A DNA stretch of 64,000 nt, taken from positions 1 to 64,000 of the forward strand of contig NZ_JAAEDI010000003.1 in assembly GCF_018129025.1 (NCBI RefSeq). The letters run 5' to 3'. A program made the position numbers and the translations under genes. This DNA is from Neoroseomonas terrae. Its GTDB lineage: Bacteria > Pseudomonadota > Alphaproteobacteria > Acetobacterales > Acetobacteraceae. Below are positions 26,389-34,734 of the stretch, piece after piece (within the stretch, counting starts at the first letter, position 1; each line of letters starts with the position of its first letter). The notes under the pieces were generated by a model. The model did not search any database. It had not been told where the DNA came from and was given only the letters and a program-made list of their open reading frames with translations.

Positions 26389-26528
26389 GAGGCGAATTGG
26401 CGGGCGCAGCGCCGCCGGCAGTCAGTCTCAAACAACACGAACCGATCTTTCCCAGGTTGCCGCGCGCGCGTCCCGCGGCGGCTGACGCCGCACTCGTTGG
26501 CGCTGATGCTGTAAGACCCGGCCGCTTC

Positions 26529-26572
26529 TTGACAAATTGCAATATCGTGCTGGCCCATAAGCAATGCTTATG
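26529..26572. promoter_or_regulatory. Promoter-like element and LysR-type dyad
   Basis: A TTGACA box at 26529-26534, the palindrome ATTGCAAT at 26536-26543, and the dyad CATAAGC-AAT-GCTTATG at 26556-26572 all lie just before the LysR start at 26586. The dyad holds a T-N11-A core (26558-26570), the LysR box form. No clean -10 at 16-18 bases from the TTGACA is seen, so the promoter assignment is tentative. Confidence 0.55.
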
Positions 26573-26585
26573 CGAGACGTCGCGC

Positions 26586-27476
26586 ATGAATCTGCGTCAG
26601 CTCGAGATCCTCCACGCCGTTCTCCGTACCGGTTCCGTGACCGAGGCCGCGCGCGCGCTGAACCTCTCTCAGCCCGCTGTCAGCATCGCCTTGCGCCACT
26701 ACGAGGACAGGCTCGGCGCGCCGATCTTCCATCGTTCGAAGGGTCGGCTCACCCCGACCGCAGAGGCGCTCGAGATGTTTCCGGACATCGAGGATCTGCT
26801 GGTGCGGGTCACGGCCGTGAACAGACGCCTGCACGATCTGCTCGAGAGTCGCGGTGGGTCGCTTTCGATCCTCAGCACCGCGACGATCGTGAACAGCAAC
26901 CTTGCCTCGGCGATAGGGCAGTACAAGAAACGCTACCCGGACGTCCGCATCATCCTGAGGCGCATGTCCACGCAACAGATCATCGACCAGATCGAACGTG
27001 GCGAAGCGGAGCTCGGGCTGGCGCATCAGGACCTGCCGGAGGAGAATCTCGAGGTCGAGCGCCTTGCCGAGATCGCCGTCGTTTGCGGGTTGCGGACCGA
27101 TCACCCCCTTGCCCGCAAGCCTTCGATCCAGGTCGGCGACCTTCGGGGCGAACCTGTCATCACCTATGGACCGGCTGCTCCCATTGGCCGGCCGATCCGG
27201 GCGGCCTTCGCCGCGGCAGGCATCGAGATCCGGGACGGCGTCATCGTCAACGACGCGCTCACCGGGTTCCATCTCGCAAGTGCTGGTGCGGGCATCGCGC
27301 TCGTCGGGCATCTCGGTACCCGCGCTCCGATGATGTTCCCGGACCTTCTCGTGCGGCCGCTGCGGCCGAAGATACTGGCACCGGTGCTGCTGCTAACTCG
27401 CAAGGCCAGGCCCCTGTCTCGGAATGCGCTGCGTATGATTGAGTTTCTGCGACGTAGCGGGGGGGCGCGAGGTTGA
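26586..27476 (+). CDS. LysR-family transcriptional regulator
   Basis: A 296-residue LysR protein of normal length. The HTH is at residues 1-60: MNLRQLEILHAVLRTGSVTE, ALNLSQPAVSIALRHYEDRLG and FHRSKGRLTPTAEA. The effector domain follows with GGSLSILSTATIVN and later TYGPAAPIGRPI, GVIVNDALTG and AGAGIALVGHLG. The frame extends upstream but ATG 26586 gives the family start. Divergent from the ABC/monooxygenase operon with a LysR-type dyad in between, so it probably controls that operon in response to its substrate, and itself. Confidence 0.92.
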   Translation: MNLRQLEILHAVLRTGSVTEAARALNLSQPAVSIALRHYEDRLGAPIFHRSKGRLTPTAEALEMFPDIEDLLVRVTAVNRRLHDLLESRGGSLSILSTATIVNSNLASAIGQYKKRYPDVRIILRRMSTQQIIDQIERGEAELGLAHQDLPEENLEVERLAEIAVVCGLRTDHPLARKPSIQVGDLRGEPVITYGPAAPIGRPIRAAFAAAGIEIRDGVIVNDALTGFHLASAGAGIALVGHLGTRAPMMFPDLLVRPLRPKILAPVLLLTRKARPLSRNALRMIEFLRRSGGARG

Positions 27477-27735
27477 CGGCCCCGCTCAGCAACCAGGCGG
27501 AACGAGTCCGGCGTTTGCTGCCGGGCGCGGCATCCGGTCGATCCGGACCATGCTCCACCGCTTCCTCGCAATCAGAACTTCCCTGGTGGGCTCCAAGAAC
27601 CGGGCAACGAGGGTCCTTTAACGACATCAAGGGATGTCCACAGCCATTGTCCCACCGGGCCAAAACGAACCGCCTCAGTGGGGTGCAATGCCATCGGGGG
27701 GCCACGGTTCGGCGCCTGCATAATCGAGTTGAATG

Positions 27736-28977
27736 TTACGAGGTTAGATAGGCGACCCAGGCTCCGGCGCCGATTAGCGTAAGCACAGCGATCGGCACGC
27801 CCGCCTTAGCGAACTCCATGAACGTGATCGACACGCCGCGCTTCCGGCCTTCTTCGGCGACGATGATGCCGGCCAGGCTGCCGAACAGCACGGCATTGGA
27901 CGAGAACCCGGTGCCGAGAGCAATGGCCGCGCCCAGCGCCTCGGGGTCCGGCGCGCCGTCGATGAAGGGGATCGCCAGCATCACGGCGGGATTGTTGCCG
28001 ACGATGTTGCTCAGCACCGCCATGACGGCGAGCATCGACATCGGATCATGCAGGTCGACGCCAATGCCGCGCATCGCGGCGAGAAGCTGTGCCGGGACGC
28101 CTGTGGCACTGAAAGCGGCGTTCAGGATGAACAGGCCAAAGAGCAGCACCAGAAGGTTGCCGTTCACATGCGCCAGCACGGTGGTGGACGAGACCCGGCG
28201 GCTCGCCAGCAGAGCACTCGCGCCGAGCAGCGCGATGAGCATGTGCGGCCAGTCCGACAGGATGAAGGCCGCGATGACGGCGACCAGGATCAGGATGGCC
28301 TTGATCGATCCAATGGTATCCAGCGCAACGTCCGGTACCGAAGGCTGATCCGCCACGCTTCCCGAGGCGGCCGGCAGATGCCACTTGCCGCGATAGCGCA
28401 GGACGAGTGCGGCCCAGATGACCGGCAGGCCGAGCAGCGACGGCAGGGCCGCGGCACGAACGAAGTCGGTGAAGGACAGATGCAGCGTTTCCGCCACGAT
28501 CATGTTCTGCGGGCTGCCGGTGAGCGTGCCGACCGAGCCGACATTCGTCGCGAAGCAGAAGCCGAGCAGGAAGGGCACGGGGTTCAGCCGCCGCGACACG
28601 CAGATGGAGCAGAAGACCGGCGTCATCGCGACCGCGACGATGTCCTTGGTCAGTAGGGACGACATGCCTGTCGCGACGAGGATGATGATGGCGAGCAGCG
28701 CTTTCGGGCCGACCTGCAGGTCGCTCACCTTCCGCGCGACCCAAGCGTAGAAACCCGCCACCACGAGCGCGGCGGAGATGACCATCAGGCCGAACAGCAG
28801 GCCGATGGTGCGGTAGTCCACCGCGTCCCAGGCAGCGTCCGGCGAGATCCGGCCGAGGGCGACGAGCAGCATCGCCCCGATCAGCGCCGCACCCGTCCTG
28901 TCCACGCGCAGGCCAGGCAGGTGACCGACGCCCATGGCGAGGTAAACGAAGAAGAAGATCGCGAGCGTCAGGTCCAT
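27736..28977 (-). CDS. SLC13/ArsB-type anion or sodium-coupled transporter
   Basis: A 413-residue inner-membrane protein of the ion-transporter superfamily with about eleven hydrophobic segments. Landmarks: TGAALIGAMLLVALGRISPDAA, the ALLTKDIVAVAMTPVF-like stretch SSLLTKDIVAVAMTPVF, CFATNVGSVGTLTGSPQNMI, and near the end NIVGNNPAVMLAIPFIDG, which mirror each other as the two half-repeats of this fold. Ligand could be a dicarboxylate, arsenite, or another anion; there is no arsR or arsC nearby. It follows the ammonium transporter on the same strand after 96 bases that hold a strong hairpin, so it may be a separate or attenuated unit. Confidence 0.8.
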   Translation of the reverse strand: MDLTLAIFFFVYLAMGVGHLPGLRVDRTGAALIGAMLLVALGRISPDAAWDAVDYRTIGLLFGLMVISAALVVAGFYAWVARKVSDLQVGPKALLAIIILVATGMSSLLTKDIVAVAMTPVFCSICVSRRLNPVPFLLGFCFATNVGSVGTLTGSPQNMIVAETLHLSFTDFVRAAALPSLLGLPVIWAALVLRYRGKWHLPAASGSVADQPSVPDVALDTIGSIKAILILVAVIAAFILSDWPHMLIALLGASALLASRRVSSTTVLAHVNGNLLVLLFGLFILNAAFSATGVPAQLLAAMRGIGVDLHDPMSMLAVMAVLSNIVGNNPAVMLAIPFIDGAPDPEALGAAIALGTGFSSNAVLFGSLAGIIVAEEGRKRGVSITFMEFAKAGVPIAVLTLIGAGAWVAYLTS

Positions 28978-29029
28978 GGCCGTCCCGTTTGCCGGTCGCC
29001 GCTTGCCCGCGGAGCGTGGCCGCGTATCG

Positions 29030-29063
29030 CGGGAGGGGGCGACGTGGGCGTCGTCCCCTCCCG
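29030..29063 (-). terminator. Strong hairpin between amtB and the SLC13-type gene
   Basis: CGGGAGGGGGCGACG (29030-29044) pairs with CGTCGTCCCCTCCCG (29049-29063) over 15 positions with one G.T mismatch and a four-base loop. It lies 10 bases after the amtB stop codon on the minus strand. No T-run follows, but the stem is the strongest in the window and should end or attenuate the urease-amtB transcript. Confidence 0.65.
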
Positions 29064-29073
29064 AGCCGGAGGG

Positions 29074-30315
29074 CTACTTCGAGAGCTTCCGGTCCATGTT
29101 CCAGAGATTGTAGGCGTGCTCACCGATCAGCGAATCGTCGAGGCCGCGTTCCTGGATGTCTTCCGGCACGCGCAACGTACCCACGGCGTCGAGGATCTTG
29201 AGCAGAATCACTGTCACAATCGAGGCGTAAACAGCGATCACGGCGACGGCGATTGCCTGGACGCCGAGCTGATGAAGGCTCGCCTCCACCTGGTTGATCG
29301 CCGAGCTCGCGGTCACGCCGATCAGCAGCGACCCGGTCAGACCACCGACACCGTGGGCGCGCCACACCTCCAGGGTGTCGTCGATGCCGAGCGCGCGCTG
29401 AACGTGCTTCGCATTGTAGCAGACGCTGGCACCGACTGCGCCGATCAGCAACGCAGCCATCGGCTCGACATAGCCCGACGCCGGCGTGATGGTCGCGAGG
29501 CCCGCAACGGCGCCGACGAGGCAGCCCGAGAAGCTGGCGCGACCGGTCTCGCGCCACTCCCACATCATCCACACCAGCATGGCAATGGAACCGGCGAGCA
29601 TGGTGTTGTTGAACGCATAGGCCGCCAGCGCATTCGCTGCATAGGCGCCGCCGGCATTGAAGCCGAACCATCCGAACCAAAGCAGGCCGGCGCCAAGGGC
29701 AACCAGCGGCAGGTTCGACGGCTCATCCTCCCTCACGCCAGGCGGCAGCCGCCGCTTCCCGAGATAGGCCGCGGTGACGAGTGCCGAGAAGCCTGCCGCC
29801 GTGTGGATGACGATACCGCCCGCGAAATCCACCGCGCCGAGCTGAGCAAGGAAACCGCCACCCCAGACCCAGTGCGCCGCCGGCAGATAGACCAGGATCG
29901 TCCAGAACGCGATGAAGGCCAGGTAGGCACCGAAGCGGAAGCGGCCGACGAAGGCGCCCGTCATCAGCGCCGGGGTGATGATGGCGAACATCATCTGGTA
30001 GGCGAAGACCATGATGAAGGGGATGGTCGGCCCGTAGGTCGGGTTGGGCTGGACGCCCACATGGTACATGCCGAAGAAGGGTCGGATATCGCCGATCAGG
30101 CCGTTGATGGTGGGGCCGAACACCAGGCTGAAGCCACCGAACACCCAGATCAGGCCGATCACGCCCATGCAGACGAAGTTCTGGATCATGATCGACAGCA
30201 TGTCGCGCTGCTTGACGAGGCCGCCGTAGAACAGGGCGAGCGCCGGCGTCATCATGCACACCAGTGCCGTGCAGAGCAGGATGAAGGCGGTATCGCCAGC
30301 GCTTATTCCTTGCAT
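29074..30315 (-). CDS. amtB: Ammonium transporter (Amt family)
   Basis: A 413-residue channel moving ammonium across the inner membrane. The start GISAGDTAFILLCTALVCMM and PALALFYGGLVKQRDML are typical of Amt. Both pore histidines are present, in VIHTAAGFSALV and in the RAHGVGGLTGSLLIG motif, and the C-terminal DSLIGEHAYN tail that contacts a PII protein ends the chain. ATG 30315 is used; the frame extends upstream. No glnK gene is adjacent, so its PII regulator must be elsewhere. Lying 37 bases after the urea channel gene at the end of the urease operon, it would recapture ammonia leaking from urea hydrolysis. Confidence 0.94.
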   Translation of the reverse strand: MQGISAGDTAFILLCTALVCMMTPALALFYGGLVKQRDMLSIMIQNFVCMGVIGLIWVFGGFSLVFGPTINGLIGDIRPFFGMYHVGVQPNPTYGPTIPFIMVFAYQMMFAIITPALMTGAFVGRFRFGAYLAFIAFWTILVYLPAAHWVWGGGFLAQLGAVDFAGGIVIHTAAGFSALVTAAYLGKRRLPPGVREDEPSNLPLVALGAGLLWFGWFGFNAGGAYAANALAAYAFNNTMLAGSIAMLVWMMWEWRETGRASFSGCLVGAVAGLATITPASGYVEPMAALLIGAVGASVCYNAKHVQRALGIDDTLEVWRAHGVGGLTGSLLIGVTASSAINQVEASLHQLGVQAIAVAVIAVYASIVTVILLKILDAVGTLRVPEDIQERGLDDSLIGEHAYNLWNMDRKLSK

Positions 30316-30352
30316 CGGGGGGCCTTTCGGGCAGGTCGGGAGCGTTGCGGGA

Positions 30353-31348
30353 TCATCGGCCGGTCGCCTTGCCATCGGCGATGGCATGGTCGGCGACGGG
30401 CTGGTGCGGATGCGGCGCGATCAGGCGCCTCGGCGCGATGAAGAGGTACATCGTCAGCACATAGGGGGCGGTGAAGGACGGCACGCCGACGGGGGCGACC
30501 ATGATGTCGAGAGCGCCCTGCACGAAGACTGTCATCACCGTCCCAAGTGCGGCGTAGATCGCGACCCGCACCGACGGCCGCAGGAAGATCACGCCGAGCG
30601 CCAGCGCGGTGAGCACGGCGCTGTAGCCGTAGAGGCCGGCATGGATCGCGGCGGGGCTGGCACCCATGGCGATCGACACGGCGGTGGCGATCGCCGAACC
30701 CGCCACCACGGCGACCCCGGCACGGACCGACGCGATGAAGATGCCGAGCAGGATGATCGCCCCGCTGACCCACGATCCCAGCAGATAGACCTGCCCGATG
30801 TTGCGGAAGAAGATGTGCAACAGGTCGATGGCGTGCGGAATGTCCGTGGCGTGCGCCTGCGTCAGCGTCGGCAGGCGCGGCGAATCACCCGTGACATCAA
30901 GTCCGCCGAAGGAATAGGCGCCCGCCACCATCAGCCAGCCGGTCAGGACGAAGGGGCCGGTCGAGCCCGGAATGCCCCAGCTTTTGGTCAATACCGCGCT
31001 GAAGGCTGCGGTAAAGACGGTGCTGGCCGCCGCGCCCACGACCACGTAGCCCCAGAGCTGCGGGGACGCCGCGATGAAGGTCGGCAGCGCCGCGCCGACG
31101 AGAATGCCGTTGAAGCCGTAGAGCCCCTGCCCGATCGACTCGTCGTCGAGGTCGAGCAGACAGGCTGTGGCCGTGGAGACGACGATGCCGACGGCCGCGC
31201 CCATCGTCGTCGCCCAGACGCCGGAGACATGGGACGCAAAAGCCATGGCGACGAAGAAGAGCGCGCCGGTCAGCGCGTTCTCCATGAAGAAGACCTGGCT
31301 GGTGCCACGCAGGCACATCGTCAGGAAGTTTGTCTTCGGCGTCGTCAT
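30353..31348 (-). CDS. Urea transporter (UT family)
   Basis: A 331-residue inner-membrane urea channel. It shows two mirrored halves: QVFFMENALTGALFFVAMAF with GLYGFNGILVGAALPTF, and QVYLLGSWVSGAIILLGIFI with GLYGYSAVLTALALG. The G-YG-N/S-xLxG repeats are the urea-channel signature. About ten hydrophobic segments. The ATG at 31348 lies seven bases after the ureD stop; an upstream in-frame ATG exists but is inside ureD. Its placement directly after the urease accessory genes makes urea the clear substrate, taken up for hydrolysis. Confidence 0.92.
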   Translation of the reverse strand: MTTPKTNFLTMCLRGTSQVFFMENALTGALFFVAMAFASHVSGVWATTMGAAVGIVVSTATACLLDLDDESIGQGLYGFNGILVGAALPTFIAASPQLWGYVVVGAAASTVFTAAFSAVLTKSWGIPGSTGPFVLTGWLMVAGAYSFGGLDVTGDSPRLPTLTQAHATDIPHAIDLLHIFFRNIGQVYLLGSWVSGAIILLGIFIASVRAGVAVVAGSAIATAVSIAMGASPAAIHAGLYGYSAVLTALALGVIFLRPSVRVAIYAALGTVMTVFVQGALDIMVAPVGVPSFTAPYVLTMYLFIAPRRLIAPHPHQPVADHAIADGKATGR

Positions 31349-31355
31349 GCGGCCA

Positions 31356-32291
31356 TCACCGTGTGAGGAACTCGGGGGGCAGGGTCCGGCCGCGGGCTTC
31401 CTCGCGCACGATGCGCCAGAAGCGGCGAACCTCCTGCCGCACGTCATAGGATTCGGTCCCCGCCGCACGCAGCATGAGCCCAGCGCCGTTCGGTAGCCGC
31501 GATACGCCAGAGATCGCTCGCGGAGCGCCGGTCTCGAAGTTCGTCCCGAACCGTTCCTTGATGCGCGCGGCGATCTCCGGCGGCGTCACGCAGAGGATGT
31601 TGGCGAAGGCGTCGAAGCCGCGCATGACCGCCGGATGGTCGATCATGCCCACACCCTTCTCGATCAGCAGCTTCTCCGCGAAGATTTTCCGCCCGTCCGG
31701 GCGGCGCACGGACACGGCCATGGATAGCAGGTCGAGACCGAAGCGTTCTTCCGCATGGTGGTGCTTGCGGCCGGCCAGGACCATCTCGCCATAGAGCAGC
31801 GTCGCATCCGGGGCGACGGTGATCTCGGTGCGGTTGATGAAGCGCGATCCGCGATAGGGGATGGTGAAGTCCGGCAGGTACTCGAGATAGGCACCGGGAC
31901 CGACCGTGACCACCTGATGCTGGGAGGCATAGTTCGCATCCATCCAGTGGATGCGATTGGCGCTCTGCGACGTCACCTGCGCGCAGGCACCTTCCTCGAC
32001 CGAGATGGCGATGTGGTAGCGGTCGCCCTGAAGCACTCCACCGCCCACCGAGATGATGGCGCAGATCGGAAGCTCCGGCATCGCCTCGTCCCAGTACAGC
32101 GCCTGCTGCACCAGCAGCGGCGCGACCCGGTATAGGTCGTGCAGGACCGATCGGCCGTGTCGCATGGAGAAGCCCAGACGCAACTCCCCGACTTTTCCCG
32201 GGCCGGCGGCGCGCATCTGCGCGGGCTGCGTCTGGAAGCCCCGGAGCTCCCGCGCAGCGTCGAGCCGGGCGAGCTGGTCGTGGAGCGTCAC
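31356..32291 (-). CDS. ureD: Urease accessory protein UreD
   Basis: A 311-residue chaperone (UreD/UreH) that binds the urease apoprotein and recruits UreF and UreG to deliver nickel. Landmarks include GKVGELRLGFSMRHGRSVL, YWDEAMPELPICAIISVGGG, GDRYHIAISVEEGACAQVTSQ and EYLPDFTIPYRGSRFINRTE. Length is slightly above the usual 270-290. Four bases separate it from ureG. It lies after ureEFG here, whereas many operons start with ureD; the order is still seen in alphaproteobacteria. Confidence 0.93.
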   Translation of the reverse strand: MTLHDQLARLDAARELRGFQTQPAQMRAAGPGKVGELRLGFSMRHGRSVLHDLYRVAPLLVQQALYWDEAMPELPICAIISVGGGVLQGDRYHIAISVEEGACAQVTSQSANRIHWMDANYASQHQVVTVGPGAYLEYLPDFTIPYRGSRFINRTEITVAPDATLLYGEMVLAGRKHHHAEERFGLDLLSMAVSVRRPDGRKIFAEKLLIEKGVGMIDHPAVMRGFDAFANILCVTPPEIAARIKERFGTNFETGAPRAISGVSRLPNGAGLMLRAAGTESYDVRQEVRRFWRIVREEARGRTLPPEFLTR

Positions 32292-32295
32292 GGCT

Positions 32296-32946
32296 TCATT
32301 CCGCGGCGGTAGCGGTCGGCGTCGTCACCTTCACGTCGAACAGCGCCATGTCGAGGATGAGGCGGATGAGCTCATCCACGCCTTCGCCCGTCTTGCAATT
32401 GGTGAAGACGAAAGGCTTCTTGCCGCGCATCAGTTTCGAATCGCGGTCCATCACCTCGAGGCTCGCGCCGACATAGGGGGCCAGGTCCTTCTTGTTGATG
32501 ACCAGGATGTCGGACTGGCAAACGCCGGCGCCGTTCTTGCGCGGGATCTTGTCACCGCCGGCGACGTCGATGACGTAGATGTAGAAATCCGCGAGCGCCG
32601 GGCTGAAGGTCAGCGTCAGGTTGTCGCCACCGGATTCGATGAGGATCACGTCGCTGTCGGGATACTTTTCCTCCAGCTCCTCGACCGCGGCGATGTTCAT
32701 CGACGGATCCTCCCGCACCGCCGTATGCGGGCAGGCACCCGTCTCGACGCCGACGATCTTCTCCTCGATCAGGATGCCGTTCAGCGTGCGCCGGACCTGC
32801 TTTGCATCCTCGGTCGTCACCACGTCGTTGGTGATGATGAGCGGCTTGATCCCCATGTCGATCAGGCGTGGGGTGATGACCTCGATGACCGCCGTCTTAC
32901 CCGATCCGACGGGGCCGCCGATGCCGATGCGGGTGATCTTCTTCAT
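32296..32946 (-). CDS. ureG: Urease accessory GTPase UreG
   Basis: A 216-residue SIMIBI-class GTPase that supplies GTP energy and nickel for urease maturation. P-loop [20 protein letters not shown] (residues about 7-26), [14 protein letters not shown] (the CPH nickel-binding motif), [19 protein letters not shown] (switch and G3) and [14 protein letters not shown] (NKxD for guanine). All active residues are intact. Nine bases separate it from ureF upstream and four from ureD downstream, so translation is closely coupled. Confidence 0.97.
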   Translation of the reverse strand: MKKITRIGIGGPVGSGKTAVIEVITPRLIDMGIKPLIITNDVVTTEDAKQVRRTLNGILIEEKIVGVETGACPHTAVREDPSMNIAAVEELEEKYPDSDVILIESGGDNLTLTFSPALADFYIYVIDVAGGDKIPRKNGAGVCQSDILVINKKDLAPYVGASLEVMDRDSKLMRGKKPFVFTNCKTGEGVDELIRLILDMALFDVKVTTPTATAAE

Positions 32947-32955
32947 GGCCGGGTC

Positions 32956-33687
32956 CTAATTCATGAACAGGCGGAGGTGCGTCGTCGTGTGGTGCGCCAC
33001 CAGCACGTCGAAGACCGGTGCGAAGGAGGCGATCTCGTCCAGGGACAGGTCGCGCACCGCGGCGTAGTCGTCCTGCACGCGCTGCTGCGCGATGAACAGA
33101 ATGCGCTGGGTGTCGAGGTGGTCGATGCGCATCAGCCGCAGCGCGGCGCTGAGCAGCATCGAGGCGATGCCGTATTGGTGCATGACGAAGGCCTCGACCT
33201 CGTCGGCACCCAGATGCGCCAGCGCCATCGCCTGGCCGACTGGGTAGCAGCCGGGCGTCGCCCCTGCCTTGATGTCGGTGAGCCAGCGCTCGAGCATCGG
33301 CACCGGTTCGATCTTAAGGACCAGCTCCGCGAATTTCCGCCCGATGCGGGTCAGCATGAGCTGCTGTTCCTCGCCCACCCGGCGGCACAGCAACTCGGCA
33401 TCCGCATCGAGGATGCCGTCATAGTTGCCGGCCAGCGCCGCGCGATGGGCGTGCAGCAGGGCAACGCCATCGGCCCGCGCGGCCTGGCTGAGGATCACCT
33501 CGACATAGCGCAGCAGGCTTTCGGCGTCGGAGACGACGCCGGTCTGTGTGGCGGATTCCAGTCCATTGGAGAAGGCGAAGGAGCCGACCGGCAGCGTCGA
33601 ATCCGAAAACTGCAACAGCCGCGCGAGACGCACCATGTCATGGCAACCGGGCGAGGGTCCTGCGTCGTCCCGCGGCATTCGCGTCAC
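32956..33687 (-). CDS. ureF: Urease accessory protein UreF
   Basis: A 243-residue helical chaperone, the GTPase-activating and fidelity partner of UreG in the UreDFG complex. It shows LARLLQFSDSTLPVGSFAFSNGLE (about residues 20-43), the family opening, and later LMLTRIGRKFAELVLKIEP and TPGCYPVGQAMALAHLGADE. The start is set at GTG 33687, overlapping the ureE stop (GTGA); ATG 33678 and a later ATG before VRLARLL are alternatives that would shorten the N-terminus. Confidence 0.92.
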   Translation of the reverse strand: MTRMPRDDAGPSPGCHDMVRLARLLQFSDSTLPVGSFAFSNGLESATQTGVVSDAESLLRYVEVILSQAARADGVALLHAHRAALAGNYDGILDADAELLCRRVGEEQQLMLTRIGRKFAELVLKIEPVPMLERWLTDIKAGATPGCYPVGQAMALAHLGADEVEAFVMHQYGIASMLLSAALRLMRIDHLDTQRILFIAQQRVQDDYAAVRDLSLDEIASFAPVFDVLVAHHTTTHLRLFMN

Positions 33688-34307
33688 GAATGGTGCTTGT
33701 GGTCGTGCGAATGACCATGATGATCCTGATGGTCGTCATGGTCATGCGCGTGGCCACTGTGATGATGGTGCGGCGTCGCGTCGGCACCCGCGAAGAGCAG
33801 CCGGACCTCCTTCGCGTCAAGCAGGGCCGCGATCTCCTCACCGGGCGCGAAACTCGTTTTCACATGCTTGAAGGCGTGGGTCCGCATGACGGAGGTCATG
33901 ACCTTCCGGTCCACCGACAGCGGCACATAGACCGTCGTGCCCTTGATGACCGCCGGCCAATGCTGGTTGCCGAGGCCGTGGCCGAGTTCGAAGCAGTTGC
34001 GAAGGATCTCGGCGGGGGACAGGCTCTCCAGCCCCTCCAGCTCGATCACCAGCACTTCCTTCAGCGCGATCCGCGCGACGACGATGACGGCCGTCGCCTC
34101 ATCGTAGTGCAGAACGTCCCCGTCATGCAGATGCTCGGACCGCGGCAGGGAGATTGCCAGTTCAATGCCCCCCTCGCTCGCCTTGCGCAGCCGGTTCTTG
34201 GGCGCTTCCCACTGTTCAAGCGCGAGGTGATCGACATGCCCCGTCCGGGCACGCTCTGCCCAGACTGGATCCCGGAGATTTCCGAGCGTGCTCTCGACAA
34301 GGATCAT
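33684..34307 (-). CDS. ureE: Urease accessory nickel-binding protein UreE
   Basis: A 207-residue nickel metallochaperone. The N-terminal domain ends with HLHDGDVLHYDEATAVIVVA and the C-terminal domain has NCFELGHGLGNQHWPAVI, with the conserved nickel-site His, then DRKVMTSVMRTHAFKHVKTSFAPG. The tail (about 180-207) is very rich in His and Asp, with about fifteen His, giving high nickel storage capacity. AGGAG precedes the ATG at 34307 on this strand. The stop overlaps ureF by four bases. No dedicated nickel permease (hupE, ureJ or nik) is in the cluster, which may be why the tail is long. Confidence 0.94.
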   Translation of the reverse strand: MILVESTLGNLRDPVWAERARTGHVDHLALEQWEAPKNRLRKASEGGIELAISLPRSEHLHDGDVLHYDEATAVIVVARIALKEVLVIELEGLESLSPAEILRNCFELGHGLGNQHWPAVIKGTTVYVPLSVDRKVMTSVMRTHAFKHVKTSFAPGEEIAALLDAKEVRLLFAGADATPHHHHSGHAHDHDDHQDHHGHSHDHKHHS

Positions 34308-34332
34308 ATGGCGCTCCTGGCAGGCCACCGCG

Positions 34333-34734
34333 TCAGGCGGTGCGCGGCCGCATGGCGACGCGCAGACCGACCCACATCGCAATGAAGCCCAAGACGAGGC
34401 TGGAGAATAGATAGACGATAGACAACACGAAGTCGCTTGGCTCCATCATCCCTGAATAGGCACCAAAGATGAAGGTGGAGAAGGTGGACATGCCACCCGT
34501 GAAGCCAGTGCCGATCAGGAGAACGGCGCGGGCCGAAGCGCGGTCGGAACGCTTCAACCCGGTGACGAGACCGAGGAGCAGCGAGGCAAGCAGATTCGCC
34601 GCGAAGATGTCGACCGGAAAGGCGGTACTGTCGCGCGCCAGCAGCATCATGAAGGCTTCGCGAGCCATCGCGCCGAGGCCGCCACCGAGGAAAACCAGGA
34701 CCATCTGCAGAGCCACGATCCGCGCCCTTACCAC
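34333..34734 (-). CDS. crcB: Fluoride channel CrcB/Fluc, second copy
   Basis: A 133-residue inner-membrane protein with four hydrophobic helices. The opening VLVFLGGGLGAMAREAFMML and GTGFTGGMSTFSTFIFGAYS are Fluc signatures; the TFSTF stretch lines the fluoride pore. The frame starts at GTG 34734, inside the last bases of the first crcB gene, so the two are coupled; the ATG at 34704 is an alternative. Fluc proteins work as antiparallel dimers, so this pair may form a heterodimer. It lies 25 bases before ureE, inside the urease operon. Confidence 0.9.
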   Translation of the reverse strand: MVRARIVALQMVLVFLGGGLGAMAREAFMMLLARDSTAFPVDIFAANLLASLLLGLVTGLKRSDRASARAVLLIGTGFTGGMSTFSTFIFGAYSGMMEPSDFVLSIVYLFSSLVLGFIAMWVGLRVAMRPRTA

